A stretch of DNA of 64,000 bases. It comes from Pseudomonadota bacterium (lineage in GTDB: Bacteria > Pseudomonadota > Gammaproteobacteria > Burkholderiales > Gallionellaceae). Where the stretch lies: the NCBI GenBank assembly GCA_021783995.1, contig JAJXTH010000002.1, positions 1 through 64,000 on the forward strand. Reading direction: 5' to 3'. Below, piece after piece: positions 7,288 through 15,560 of this stretch. The notes under the pieces are model-generated. The model was not told where the DNA came from. It made no database searches and saw nothing but the letters and a program-made list of their open reading frames with translations. The first letter of the stretch is position 1; each line of letters begins with the position of its first letter. A program made the translations under genes and the position numbers.

Positions 7288-9759
7288 CTAGTTCCTCAAC
7301 GGCTTGCTGTTTTTAAGCATGTATTCGATCCGATCCTGGGTCTTGAAACTTGCGAGCAGTTCCATGAAGTTTTTGCGCTCGAGATCCAGAATCCACTGTT
7401 CGTCGACCAGCGTTCCGGAATCGACGTCGCCGCCGCACATGGTTTCGGCGATGCGGCATCCGATGTCGTAGTCGTGGTCGGAGATGAACCCGCCCTCCCT
7501 CATGTTGACCATCGCGGCCTTCAGGGTCGCGATGCCAGTGCGCCCCGCGACCGCGATCCTGTTCAGCGTCAAGGGCGGCCTGTAAGCGGTCGCGTTCAGC
7601 GCCCGCGCCTCTGCATGCGCCACGTGCAAAAGTTCGAAGCGGTTCATCACGATGCGGTCCGACGCGCGCAGATAACCCATCTCTCGCGCCAATTCGGCGC
7701 TCTTTGATACCTCGCCCAGCGCGATGTTCTGGAAGCTGCGGCGCAGATAAGGGAAAACATCAATGCGGTCGTCACCTGCAAAGCGCTCCGCATCCTGAAA
7801 TGCGCGCAGCGCCATTTCCTTGCAGCCCCCGCCCGAAGGCAGCAGGCCCACGCCGACTTCGACCAGGCCGATATAGCTTTCCAGGGTGGCGACGATGCGC
7901 GCGCAGTGCAGAGAAAATTCACAGCCGCCGCCCAAGGCAAGCCCGTCCACCGCCGCGATCACCGGCACGCGCGCATATTTCAGGCGCTGGGATACCTGCT
8001 GAAATTTGGCAACCACGGCCTCCACATGCGGCACGTTGCCGGCCGCGGCGCTCAACACATCGCCGAATCCACCGCCGCCCGCGATCGTGTACTTGATGCG
8101 GCTCGCCGCCTGTTTGAATTTTCCGACAATCCCTCCTTGCGGCGTCTGTACGCCCTGCATCAGCTGCAACAGATTTGCGCCATAGGAAAAAGGCGGCTCG
8201 GTCTGCCACAATATCAGCGCGCCGTAGTTCTTCTCGGCCTCGTCGATCGCGCGCAGCATGAAATCCAGCACTCCGTCGCTCACTGTGTGCATCTTGCTCC
8301 TGAAGCTCAGGATGGCGATGTCGTCCTCCATGCGCCACATGCTCGCTTCATCGGTCTCGAAAACCGTTTCGCCATAGCGCCGCTCTTCGCCCAGCAACGG
8401 GTCCGGGAAAAGCTGGCGGCGATAGACTGCAAGTCCGGATCTGGGTATCTGGGAATTCATCGAAGGCGAATACGATCCCTGTTCCGTGTGCACGCCCTTG
8501 CGCAGTGGATCTGCTGCCCAGTCCGGAAGGGGCACGTCGGACATCGCAAGGCCTTCTGCAATGTCAGAGGCGATCCAGCCCGCCACCTGCTGCCAGCCCG
8601 CCTCCTGCCATATCTCGAAAGGGCCATAGTCCCAGCCGAAACCCCAACGCACCGCGAAATCGACATCGCGCGCGCTGTCTGCGATCTGCTCCAACTGCAG
8701 CGCGCAGTAATGAAACACGTCGCGAAACACCGCCCACAGGAATTGCGCCTGTTGATGCGGACTGGCGCGCAATCCGGCGAGCTTCTTCGCCCAGTCCCGC
8801 TCCCTCAATATCTCCCTTACACCTTCGTCGACCTTTGCGTCCGACAACCGGTATTCGTTCGTGTGCAGATCGAGCACGTGGATATCGCGGCCTATCTTCT
8901 GGTAGATGCCGCGCTTGGTCTTCTGCCCCAGCGCTCCCTGGTTCACGAGATGCTCGAACCAGTCGGGCAGCTCGAAATGCCTGTGCCATGGATCGTCAAC
9001 CAGGTTCATCCTCATCGTGTTCACGACATGCGCGAACACGTCCAATCCCACGATGTCCAGCGTGCGAAAGGTCGCACTCTTGGGGCGCCCGAGATAACGC
9101 CCGGTCAGAGCATCGACCAGATCGAATCCCAGATGATGAAGATGCGCGTGGTAACGCGTGGCCAGCATGGAGAAAACGCCTATGCGGTTGGCGATGAAGC
9201 TGGGTGTGTCCTTCGCGCGCACAACGCCCTTGCCCAGAGTCGAGACCAGGAAGGTCTCGAGCGTATCCAGGAGCCCTGCATCCGTATCCCGGCAGGGAAC
9301 GAGCTCGACCAGGTGCATGTAGCGCGGCGGATTGAAGAAGTGCATGCCGCAGAAACGATTCCTCAGATCTTCGGGCATGGCCAGTGCCAGCTGGTTGATC
9401 GAAAGCCCGGAGGTATTGCTCGCCAGCACCGCATGGGGTGCAAGATGCGGCGCGACCTTTCCGTAGAGGTCCGCCTTCAGGTCCATGCGCTCGGCGATCG
9501 CCTCGATCACCAGGTCGCATTCCTCTATCATATGAAGGTGCTGCAGATAATTGGCCGCGTTGATGAACACGATCTTCCGAGGACTCGCGAGGGGAGATGG
9601 GTCGAGCTTGTTCAAGCCATCGATCGCCTTTTCGGCATTGGCATTCGGATTTTTTTCGCCTGGCAACTCGAAAATCCAGGTCTCGACGTTCGCATTGACC
9701 AGATGCGCCGCGATCTGCGCCCCCATCACACCCGCGCCCAGCACCGCGACCTTGCGCAT
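7288..9759 (-). CDS. fadN: 3-hydroxyacyl-CoA dehydrogenase / enoyl-CoA hydratase fusion, FadN-type
   Basis: An 823-residue bifunctional beta-oxidation enzyme. The N-terminus is the NAD-binding dehydrogenase domain (VAVLGAGVMGAQIAAHL, then the C-terminal 3HCDH domain with HFFNPPRYMHLVE). The crotonase (enoyl-CoA hydratase) domain is C-terminal, with GLALGGGCEFSLHC and LVEVGVGLLPSGGG. This order is that of Bacillus FadN, the reverse of E. coli FadB. It hydrates 2-enoyl-CoA and oxidises 3-hydroxyacyl-CoA. I chose the ATG before RKVAVLG, with GAGG eight bases upstream; longer starts would run into fadD. It begins ten bases after fadD ends. Confidence 0.92.
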   Translation of the reverse strand: MRKVAVLGAGVMGAQIAAHLVNANVETWIFELPGEKNPNANAEKAIDGLNKLDPSPLASPRKIVFINAANYLQHLHMIEECDLVIEAIAERMDLKADLYGKVAPHLAPHAVLASNTSGLSINQLALAMPEDLRNRFCGMHFFNPPRYMHLVELVPCRDTDAGLLDTLETFLVSTLGKGVVRAKDTPSFIANRIGVFSMLATRYHAHLHHLGFDLVDALTGRYLGRPKSATFRTLDIVGLDVFAHVVNTMRMNLVDDPWHRHFELPDWFEHLVNQGALGQKTKRGIYQKIGRDIHVLDLHTNEYRLSDAKVDEGVREILRERDWAKKLAGLRASPHQQAQFLWAVFRDVFHYCALQLEQIADSARDVDFAVRWGFGWDYGPFEIWQEAGWQQVAGWIASDIAEGLAMSDVPLPDWAADPLRKGVHTEQGSYSPSMNSQIPRSGLAVYRRQLFPDPLLGEERRYGETVFETDEASMWRMEDDIAILSFRSKMHTVSDGVLDFMLRAIDEAEKNYGALILWQTEPPFSYGANLLQLMQGVQTPQGGIVGKFKQAASRIKYTIAGGGGFGDVLSAAAGNVPHVEAVVAKFQQVSQRLKYARVPVIAAVDGLALGGGCEFSLHCARIVATLESYIGLVEVGVGLLPSGGGCKEMALRAFQDAERFAGDDRIDVFPYLRRSFQNIALGEVSKSAELAREMGYLRASDRIVMNRFELLHVAHAEARALNATAYRPPLTLNRIAVAGRTGIATLKAAMVNMREGGFISDHDYDIGCRIAETMCGGDVDSGTLVDEQWILDLERKNFMELLASFKTQDRIEYMLKNSKPLRN

Positions 9760-9769
9760 GCCATTAGCC

Positions 9770-11584
9770 TCAATGCCCTTCATACAGCCGCCCGATTTGC
9801 AGCGCATAGCGCCGCGCCACCTCATCTCGCTTGATCTTCAAAGTCGGCGTCATGAGGCCGTTGTCTATGGTCCATGGTTCGTGCAGCAGCAACACCCTGT
9901 TCACCCTCGCATAGCCCGGGAACCCGCGCAGGTTGCGCGAGATGCGCTTCAAGACCTTGGCCTCGACGCGGCTGTCGGTCAGCGCCTCGGGCATGTCGGC
10001 ACGGATGCCGACTTCATGCGCGAAATGCAGCCATGACTGCGGGTTCAGCACGGCCAGCGCAACGAGATAGGGCCGCGCCTCGCCGAATATCATCGCCTGG
10101 TCGAAAAGCGGGTCCTGCAATATGGCCATCTCCATGTCGCTGGGCGGTATCTTCTCGCCATTGGACATCACGATGATCTCCTTGATACGTCCGGTGATGT
10201 AGATATGCCCCGACTCGGAAACATGCGCGATATCCCCGGTATTGAGCCAGCCGTCGCGATCTATCACTGCCTTCGTGGCTTCAGGATTGTTCCAGTAGCC
10301 CAGCATCACGTTGGGCCCTCTGGCGAGCAGCACGTTCTGCTCGCCAAGCCTCACTTCGACGCCGCTTACAGCCTGCCCTACGCTGTCCGGGCGATTGTCA
10401 TCCAGCCTGTTTCCGCTGATCACGGGGCTGGTCTCCGTCAGCCCGTATCCTTGCACTATCGGAAGCCCCAGGCCTATGAACACGCGCGAGACTTCGGACG
10501 AAAGCGCGGCCCCTCCGCTGAAGGCGACACGCAAACGGCCTCCCAGCCTGTCGAGTATCTTTTGCGCAACCAGCCTCTTCAAAAGCGGCCACAGAAGAAA
10601 CGAGGGCTGCCATGCCCCTCTCCCCTGCTCATGTTCAAAACGCGCCCAGCCCGTTTCCACAGCAAGCTCGAAGAGCCAGCGGTTCAAAGGCGCGCCTTCC
10701 TCCAGCCTTTCCTTGATTGCTGCATACACGCGCTCGTAGATGCGCGGCACGGAAATCAGCAGCGTCGGGCGTATGCTCGCGAGGTCTTCCGAGAGCTGCT
10801 GTATCGAGCGCGCGAACGCGACGGTCGAGCCTGTCATCACGGTCAGGTAGTAGCCCAGCGTGCGCTCGAAAGTGTGCGAGAGAGGAAGAAAGGAAAGAAA
10901 TACATCGTCTCCCCTGACGAAGAAGGTGTCCAGGCAGGCTTGGGCATTGGTAAGCATGTTGCCGTGCGAGAGCATCACGCCCTTGGGTCTGCCCGTGGTG
11001 CCCGAAGTGTAGATGATGCTGGCCAGATCGCCGGATGATACGGGAACGGGCGACATCGGCTCCGCATCCCTAGGCAGGAATTCCCCCATCGGCACGAGGT
11101 TTGCGTCTCTGCGCAGATTGTCCATGGCGACGAAACGCAGCACGCCTCCCAGCTTGTCTTTCACCGTGTAGAGCGCGTGCCACTGCTCTGCGCTCTCGAA
11201 GAGCAGCAGCTTCACGTCTGCGTCATTCACGATGTAGGCGACATTGTCCGGCCTGTCCACGGTGTAGAGCGGAACGGTCACAAGCCCCAAAGACATCGCC
11301 GCCTGGTCGAACATGATCCAGACGGGGCAGTTCTTCAGCATGATCGCCACGCGGTCACCGCGCTGCAAGCCCAGCCCTGACAGCGCCTTCTGCCAGCGCG
11401 CGACCTGCTTTTGCATCGCAAGCCAGGTGAACTCCCGCCATGCGTTGTGGCGAAAATACCGGTATGCGACCTTGTCCGGTGTGCGCCGCACTCGCTCCTG
11501 AAAAAGCCCGTAGAGGCTGCCTGCCTCGTCGGGTGTAATCACGTCATCCATTCGTTCCTCGTCGATTCGGGAATCGGCCTTCAT
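9770..11584 (-). CDS. fadD: Long-chain acyl-CoA synthetase
   Basis: A 604-residue AMP-forming acyl-CoA ligase that activates fatty acids for beta-oxidation. The P-loop-like motif IIYTSGTTGRPKG, the YGLTETSP motif, and GWLNTGDIAHV plus GRIKEII of the C-terminal lid are all present. The family resembles the FAA1/long-chain type of about 600 residues. The first ATG overlaps the fadE stop as ATGA, implying coupling; a second in-frame ATG 11 codons later has GAGGAACGA before it and could be the true start. Chain-length preference cannot be read from sequence alone. Confidence 0.92.
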   Translation of the reverse strand: MKADSRIDEERMDDVITPDEAGSLYGLFQERVRRTPDKVAYRYFRHNAWREFTWLAMQKQVARWQKALSGLGLQRGDRVAIMLKNCPVWIMFDQAAMSLGLVTVPLYTVDRPDNVAYIVNDADVKLLLFESAEQWHALYTVKDKLGGVLRFVAMDNLRRDANLVPMGEFLPRDAEPMSPVPVSSGDLASIIYTSGTTGRPKGVMLSHGNMLTNAQACLDTFFVRGDDVFLSFLPLSHTFERTLGYYLTVMTGSTVAFARSIQQLSEDLASIRPTLLISVPRIYERVYAAIKERLEEGAPLNRWLFELAVETGWARFEHEQGRGAWQPSFLLWPLLKRLVAQKILDRLGGRLRVAFSGGAALSSEVSRVFIGLGLPIVQGYGLTETSPVISGNRLDDNRPDSVGQAVSGVEVRLGEQNVLLARGPNVMLGYWNNPEATKAVIDRDGWLNTGDIAHVSESGHIYITGRIKEIIVMSNGEKIPPSDMEMAILQDPLFDQAMIFGEARPYLVALAVLNPQSWLHFAHEVGIRADMPEALTDSRVEAKVLKRISRNLRGFPGYARVNRVLLLHEPWTIDNGLMTPTLKIKRDEVARRYALQIGRLYEGH

Positions 11585-14013
11585 CGCTTCCGCACCTGCA
11601 ATTCGGCGGAATCAAAATCGTCCACCATGATGACCCTGCAGCAGAGAGCATGATCGCGCTCAAGCATGAAGACCTGATCCGCGTTGATGATGCCTTTTTC
11701 GCGCGCTTCAGAAATGCGCTGCAGTTCATCCATCTCCTCAAGCTTTCCTTCACGCTGCGCCGCATTGAGCATTGCATGCAACGGCTCGCATTCAATCGCG
11801 CTCGTGAGCGCCGCCTCGAGCGCGCCGATTGCATCCATTTCATTCTGCGGGACATACATGTCCTTCGTCAGGCGGTCGCGCACCATCCCCGGCTGCATCA
11901 GCAATGCGGCCACTTCATGATCCAGCCTGTCGGCAGGCGGCATGAGCCTGCGCCCCAGCGGAAAAACCAGCAGGCGCAGAACACAGCGCAGGGGCGCATT
12001 GGGGAAGTTCCGTATCACGCCATCCAGCGCCTGCTGCACTTTGTAGAGCGCGTCCTGCATCGCCCAGTGCAAGAGCGGCAGATCCGAAGATGGGTGGCCG
12101 TCGTCCGCGAAGCGCTTCATCGTAGCCGAGCAAAGGTAGAGCTGGCCGATCGCATCGCCAAGACGCGCGGAAATCTTCTCGCGCCGCTTGAGCGAGCCGC
12201 CCAGAACCGCCATCGCGACATCCGCACTCAATGCAAAAGCACAGGAGAAACGCGTCATCTGCTGGTAATAGCGGCGGCCCTCCCTGGGCGCATGCATGCC
12301 GCGCCCGCCCGTGAGGCCGAACACGAAGCTGCGCGCCATGTTGGAAAGCGCAAAGCCGATATGACCGAACAGCGCATCGTCGAACTGGTGCAGAGCCTTT
12401 TCGATATCCGGCTCGCGCGCCGCAGCGATTTCTTTCAGCACATAGGGATGGGAACGTATCGCGCCCTGGCCGAAGATCATCAGCGAGCGCGTCAGTATGT
12501 TCGCGCCTTCCACGGTAACGCCTATCGGTATCTGCTGGTAGTTGCGCCCGAGATAATTGGAAGGTCCCAGGCTGATCCCCTTGCCGCCGTGCAGATCCAT
12601 CGCGTCGTTGACGACGATGCGCCCGCGCTCTGTTGTTTGGTATTTCACGATGGCCGAGATCACAGAAGGCCTCTCTCCCATGTCCAGCGCCAGCGCGGTC
12701 AGACCTCTAGCCGAATCGCTCATGTAGGTGTGGGCGCCTATGCGCGCGAGCGCTTCCTCGACTCCTTCGAATCTGCCTATGTACTGATTGAACTGGCGGC
12801 GCACACGGCAATAGGCGCCGCTGGCGCGCGCCGCCATCTTCATGCCGCCCACGCTGCTTGCCGGAAGGGAAATCGCGCGCCCCGCAGCCAGGCATTCCAT
12901 CAGCATGCGCCATCCCTGGCCTATTCGGTCCACGCCGCCGATGATGAAGTTGATTGGCACGAACACGTCCCTGCCTGTTGTCGGTCCGTTAAGAAAGGCC
13001 GAGTTCATCGGGAAATGCCGGCGGCCGATCGTAACGCCTTCGGTATCGGTCGGGATCAGCGCAAGCGTGATGCCCAGGTTCACTTCCGAGCCCAGAAGCC
13101 CCTCCGGATCGCGCAGCTTGAATGCGAGTCCAAGCAGCGTTGCCCTGGGAGATAACGTGATATACCGTTTATCCCAGTTGAGCAGCACGCCCAGGACGTC
13201 CTTCTCTCCGAAAAATTTGCCCTTGCAGACGATGCCGCAATCGGGGATGGAACCGGCATCCGATCCCGCGTAAGGTCCTGTCAGCGCAAAGCACGGCATT
13301 TCCTGGCCGCGCGCAAGCCTCTGCAAATATTTCTGCTTCTGTTCGTCCGTGCCATAGCGCAGCAGAAGCTCGGCAGGTCCAAGCGAATTGGGTACCATAA
13401 CCGTCACAGCCGCCGTGCTGCAGCGCGAGGCGATTTTCTCGATCACCGCGGAATGCGCCTGGGCGGAAAATCCGAGGCCGCCATATTCTTTGGGAATGAT
13501 CATGCCGAAGAAACCGCGCTCCCTGATGTATTGCCAGACATTTTCAGGCAGGTCGGCCAGATGGTGCGTGATTTCCCAGTCGTCGAGCATCGCACAGAGC
13601 TCTTCTACCTCATTGTCGAGGAATGCCTGTTCTTCTTTGCTCAATTCGCACTTCGGGTAGGCAAGCAGTTTCTCCCAGTTCGGGTGGCCGCTGAAAAGCT
13701 CGCCATCCCACCAGACAGTGCCCGCATCTATCGCCTCCTGCTCTGTCGCCGAAATCGCAGGCAGCGTTTTGCGAAACAGCTTGAGCGCGGCAGCGCTCAC
13801 AAGCTTTCTGCGCAGAGCCGGAACGCCGAAAATCGCAAGACCTGAAAAAAGCAGAAAGTAGATTAGCTGCAATGCAGTTCCGGAAAGCCTTGCCTGTATC
13901 GCAACCACGGGCACGAACACCATGACGGCCAGCAGCCAGCTCAGCACCGTGGCGCGAAAGAACGCAAGCAGTATGAATGCGGCCACTGCGAGCAGCATGG
14001 TCAACAACAACAT
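11581..14013 (-). CDS. fadE: Acyl-CoA dehydrogenase, FadE type
   Basis: An 810-residue flavoprotein of the large FadE class (E. coli FadE is 814 residues). It has two or more N-terminal membrane segments (MLLLTMLLAVAAFILLAFF and the following region) before the acyl-CoA dehydrogenase core. The core shows PKEYGGLGFSAQAHS, ALTGPYAGSDAGS and the later EGANILTRS. It oxidises acyl-CoA to 2-enoyl-CoA and passes electrons on, probably through ETF. The start is the ATG seven bases after GGAG; the roughly 90 codons upstream in the same frame look non-coding. It is the first gene of the fad cluster, overlapping fadD by four bases. Confidence 0.93.
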   Translation of the reverse strand: MLLLTMLLAVAAFILLAFFRATVLSWLLAVMVFVPVVAIQARLSGTALQLIYFLLFSGLAIFGVPALRRKLVSAAALKLFRKTLPAISATEQEAIDAGTVWWDGELFSGHPNWEKLLAYPKCELSKEEQAFLDNEVEELCAMLDDWEITHHLADLPENVWQYIRERGFFGMIIPKEYGGLGFSAQAHSAVIEKIASRCSTAAVTVMVPNSLGPAELLLRYGTDEQKQKYLQRLARGQEMPCFALTGPYAGSDAGSIPDCGIVCKGKFFGEKDVLGVLLNWDKRYITLSPRATLLGLAFKLRDPEGLLGSEVNLGITLALIPTDTEGVTIGRRHFPMNSAFLNGPTTGRDVFVPINFIIGGVDRIGQGWRMLMECLAAGRAISLPASSVGGMKMAARASGAYCRVRRQFNQYIGRFEGVEEALARIGAHTYMSDSARGLTALALDMGERPSVISAIVKYQTTERGRIVVNDAMDLHGGKGISLGPSNYLGRNYQQIPIGVTVEGANILTRSLMIFGQGAIRSHPYVLKEIAAAREPDIEKALHQFDDALFGHIGFALSNMARSFVFGLTGGRGMHAPREGRRYYQQMTRFSCAFALSADVAMAVLGGSLKRREKISARLGDAIGQLYLCSATMKRFADDGHPSSDLPLLHWAMQDALYKVQQALDGVIRNFPNAPLRCVLRLLVFPLGRRLMPPADRLDHEVAALLMQPGMVRDRLTKDMYVPQNEMDAIGALEAALTSAIECEPLHAMLNAAQREGKLEEMDELQRISEAREKGIINADQVFMLERDHALCCRVIMVDDFDSAELQVRKR

Positions 14014-14089
14014 CGTGCATCTCCTCGGTACGCCCCGGTTCTTCCGCAGGGGTTGAATCTCGCACTCTAGCGCGACTCGGCAAACAAAT

Positions 14090-15448
14090 CTAGCGCATGC
14101 GGTCCACGGCCTCTTCAACGCGCTCGACTGCGATGACGGTGATGCCTGAGATAGGATGGCGCGGCGCGTTTGCCTTGGGGATGATCGCGTGGGTGAAACC
14201 GAGCTTGGCCGCTTCGCGCAGTCTCTCCTGGCCGCGCTGAACGGGGCGCACCTCGCCTGCCAGGCCAACCTCACCGAACACCACAAGCTTCTCTGGCAGT
14301 GGCTTGTTGCGCAGACTGGACACCATCGCCAGGATCACCGCAAGATCCGCGCCAGGCTCTGTGATCTTGACGCCGCCCACCGCATTGATGAACACGTCCT
14401 GATCGAAACAGGCGATGCCCGCATGGCGATGCAGTACCGCAAGGAGCATCGCAAGCCGGTTCTGCTCGAGCCCGAGGGACAGCCTCTTCACGTTTGGGCT
14501 GTGCGCCTCGTCCAGCAAGGCCTGTATCTCGACAAGCAGCGGGCGCGTTCCCTCCTGCGTCACCATCACGCAGGTGCCCGCCACTTGAGAACCGTGCTGG
14601 GAAAGAAACATCGCTGAAGGGTTGCTCACTTCGCGCAACCCCCTTTCCGTCATCGCGAACACGCCCAGTTCGTTGACCGCGCCAAAGCGGTTCTTGAACG
14701 CGCGTATCAGGCGAAAGCTCGAGTGCGTGTCTCCCTCGAAATACAGCACCGTGTCGACGATATGCTCGAGCACCCTGGGTCCTGCCAGTGCACCTTCCTT
14801 GGTCACATGGCCCACCAGGATCATCGTGATGTTCTGGCTCTTCGCGATGCGCGTCAACTGCGCTGCGCACTCCCTCACCTGCGCCACGGAACCGGGAGCC
14901 GAGGTGAGCTGCTCCGAATAAACGGTCTGGATCGAGTCGATCACCACTACCGAAGGCTTGTCGTGTGCGATGGTGGCCTGTATTTTTTCTAGTTGGATTT
15001 CCGGCAACAGCCTGAGATTCTGCGCATCCAGCGCAAGCCTTCTTGCGCGCAGCGCGATCTGCTGCGCAGATTCTTCTCCACTCACATAAAGTGTGCTTTG
15101 ATTTGTCGACAGGTGCGCCAACACCTGCAGGAGCAGCGTGGATTTTCCGATGCCGGGATCGCCGCCTATCAGCACAACGGCGCCGGAAACGAGGCCGCCG
15201 CCCAGCACCCGGTCGAATTCCTCGATGCCGGTTGCGGCTCTCGGCATCTCCTCGGCTGCAACCTCCGAGAGCATCTGCACCCTGCCTGATGCAGCCAGCG
15301 CGGAAAAACGGTTGCCGCCTTTGACTGCCGGCTCAGCTATCGATTCGATGAGCGTGTTCCACGCCAGGCAATGCGGGCACTGCCCCTGCCATTTTGCAGC
15401 CTGCCCGCCGCACTCGGTGCAGGAATATATCGTTTTTGTTTTTGCCAT
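14090..15448 (-). CDS. radA: DNA repair protein RadA
   Basis: A RecA-like branch-migration helicase used in recombinational repair. The order of elements is complete: an N-terminal zinc finger (CTECGG and CPHC), Walker A GGDPGIGKST, the RadA-specific KNRFG motif in FKNRFGAVNELG, and a C-terminal Lon-protease-like domain with GGVKITEPGADLA. The length, 452 residues, is normal. The start is the ATG five bases after GGAG; the longer upstream frame is rejected. It is divergent from the yoaA-type helicase gene, so two repair helicases share a 112-base control region. Confidence 0.95.
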   Translation of the reverse strand: MAKTKTIYSCTECGGQAAKWQGQCPHCLAWNTLIESIAEPAVKGGNRFSALAASGRVQMLSEVAAEEMPRAATGIEEFDRVLGGGLVSGAVVLIGGDPGIGKSTLLLQVLAHLSTNQSTLYVSGEESAQQIALRARRLALDAQNLRLLPEIQLEKIQATIAHDKPSVVVIDSIQTVYSEQLTSAPGSVAQVRECAAQLTRIAKSQNITMILVGHVTKEGALAGPRVLEHIVDTVLYFEGDTHSSFRLIRAFKNRFGAVNELGVFAMTERGLREVSNPSAMFLSQHGSQVAGTCVMVTQEGTRPLLVEIQALLDEAHSPNVKRLSLGLEQNRLAMLLAVLHRHAGIACFDQDVFINAVGGVKITEPGADLAVILAMVSSLRNKPLPEKLVVFGEVGLAGEVRPVQRGQERLREAAKLGFTHAIIPKANAPRHPISGITVIAVERVEEAVDRMR

Positions 15449-15497
15449 GCCTACTCCACGAAGAACCGATACAATAGCGCACAATCGCCCGGCAAGT

Positions 15498-15515
15498 CTG
15501 CCACACGTTCGGCAG
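15498..15515. promoter_or_regulatory. Inverted repeat in the radA / yoaA intergenic region
   Basis: A perfect dyad CTGCC–8 bases–GGCAG lies roughly midway in the 112 bases between the two divergent repair genes. It resembles but does not match a LexA box (CTGT–8–ACAG). It may be an operator for one or both genes, or chance. Confidence 0.25.
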
Positions 15516-15560
15516 GACCCGGCGATATCATCGCATTCGAATATTATCCCTTACCCGCCC

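Noticed and set aside
7906-9834. Plus-strand open frame of 642 codons
   Set aside because: It lies wholly antisense to the well-supported FadN-type gene, has a histidine/arginine/glutamine-rich composition typical of shadow frames in GC-rich DNA, and shows no family motifs.
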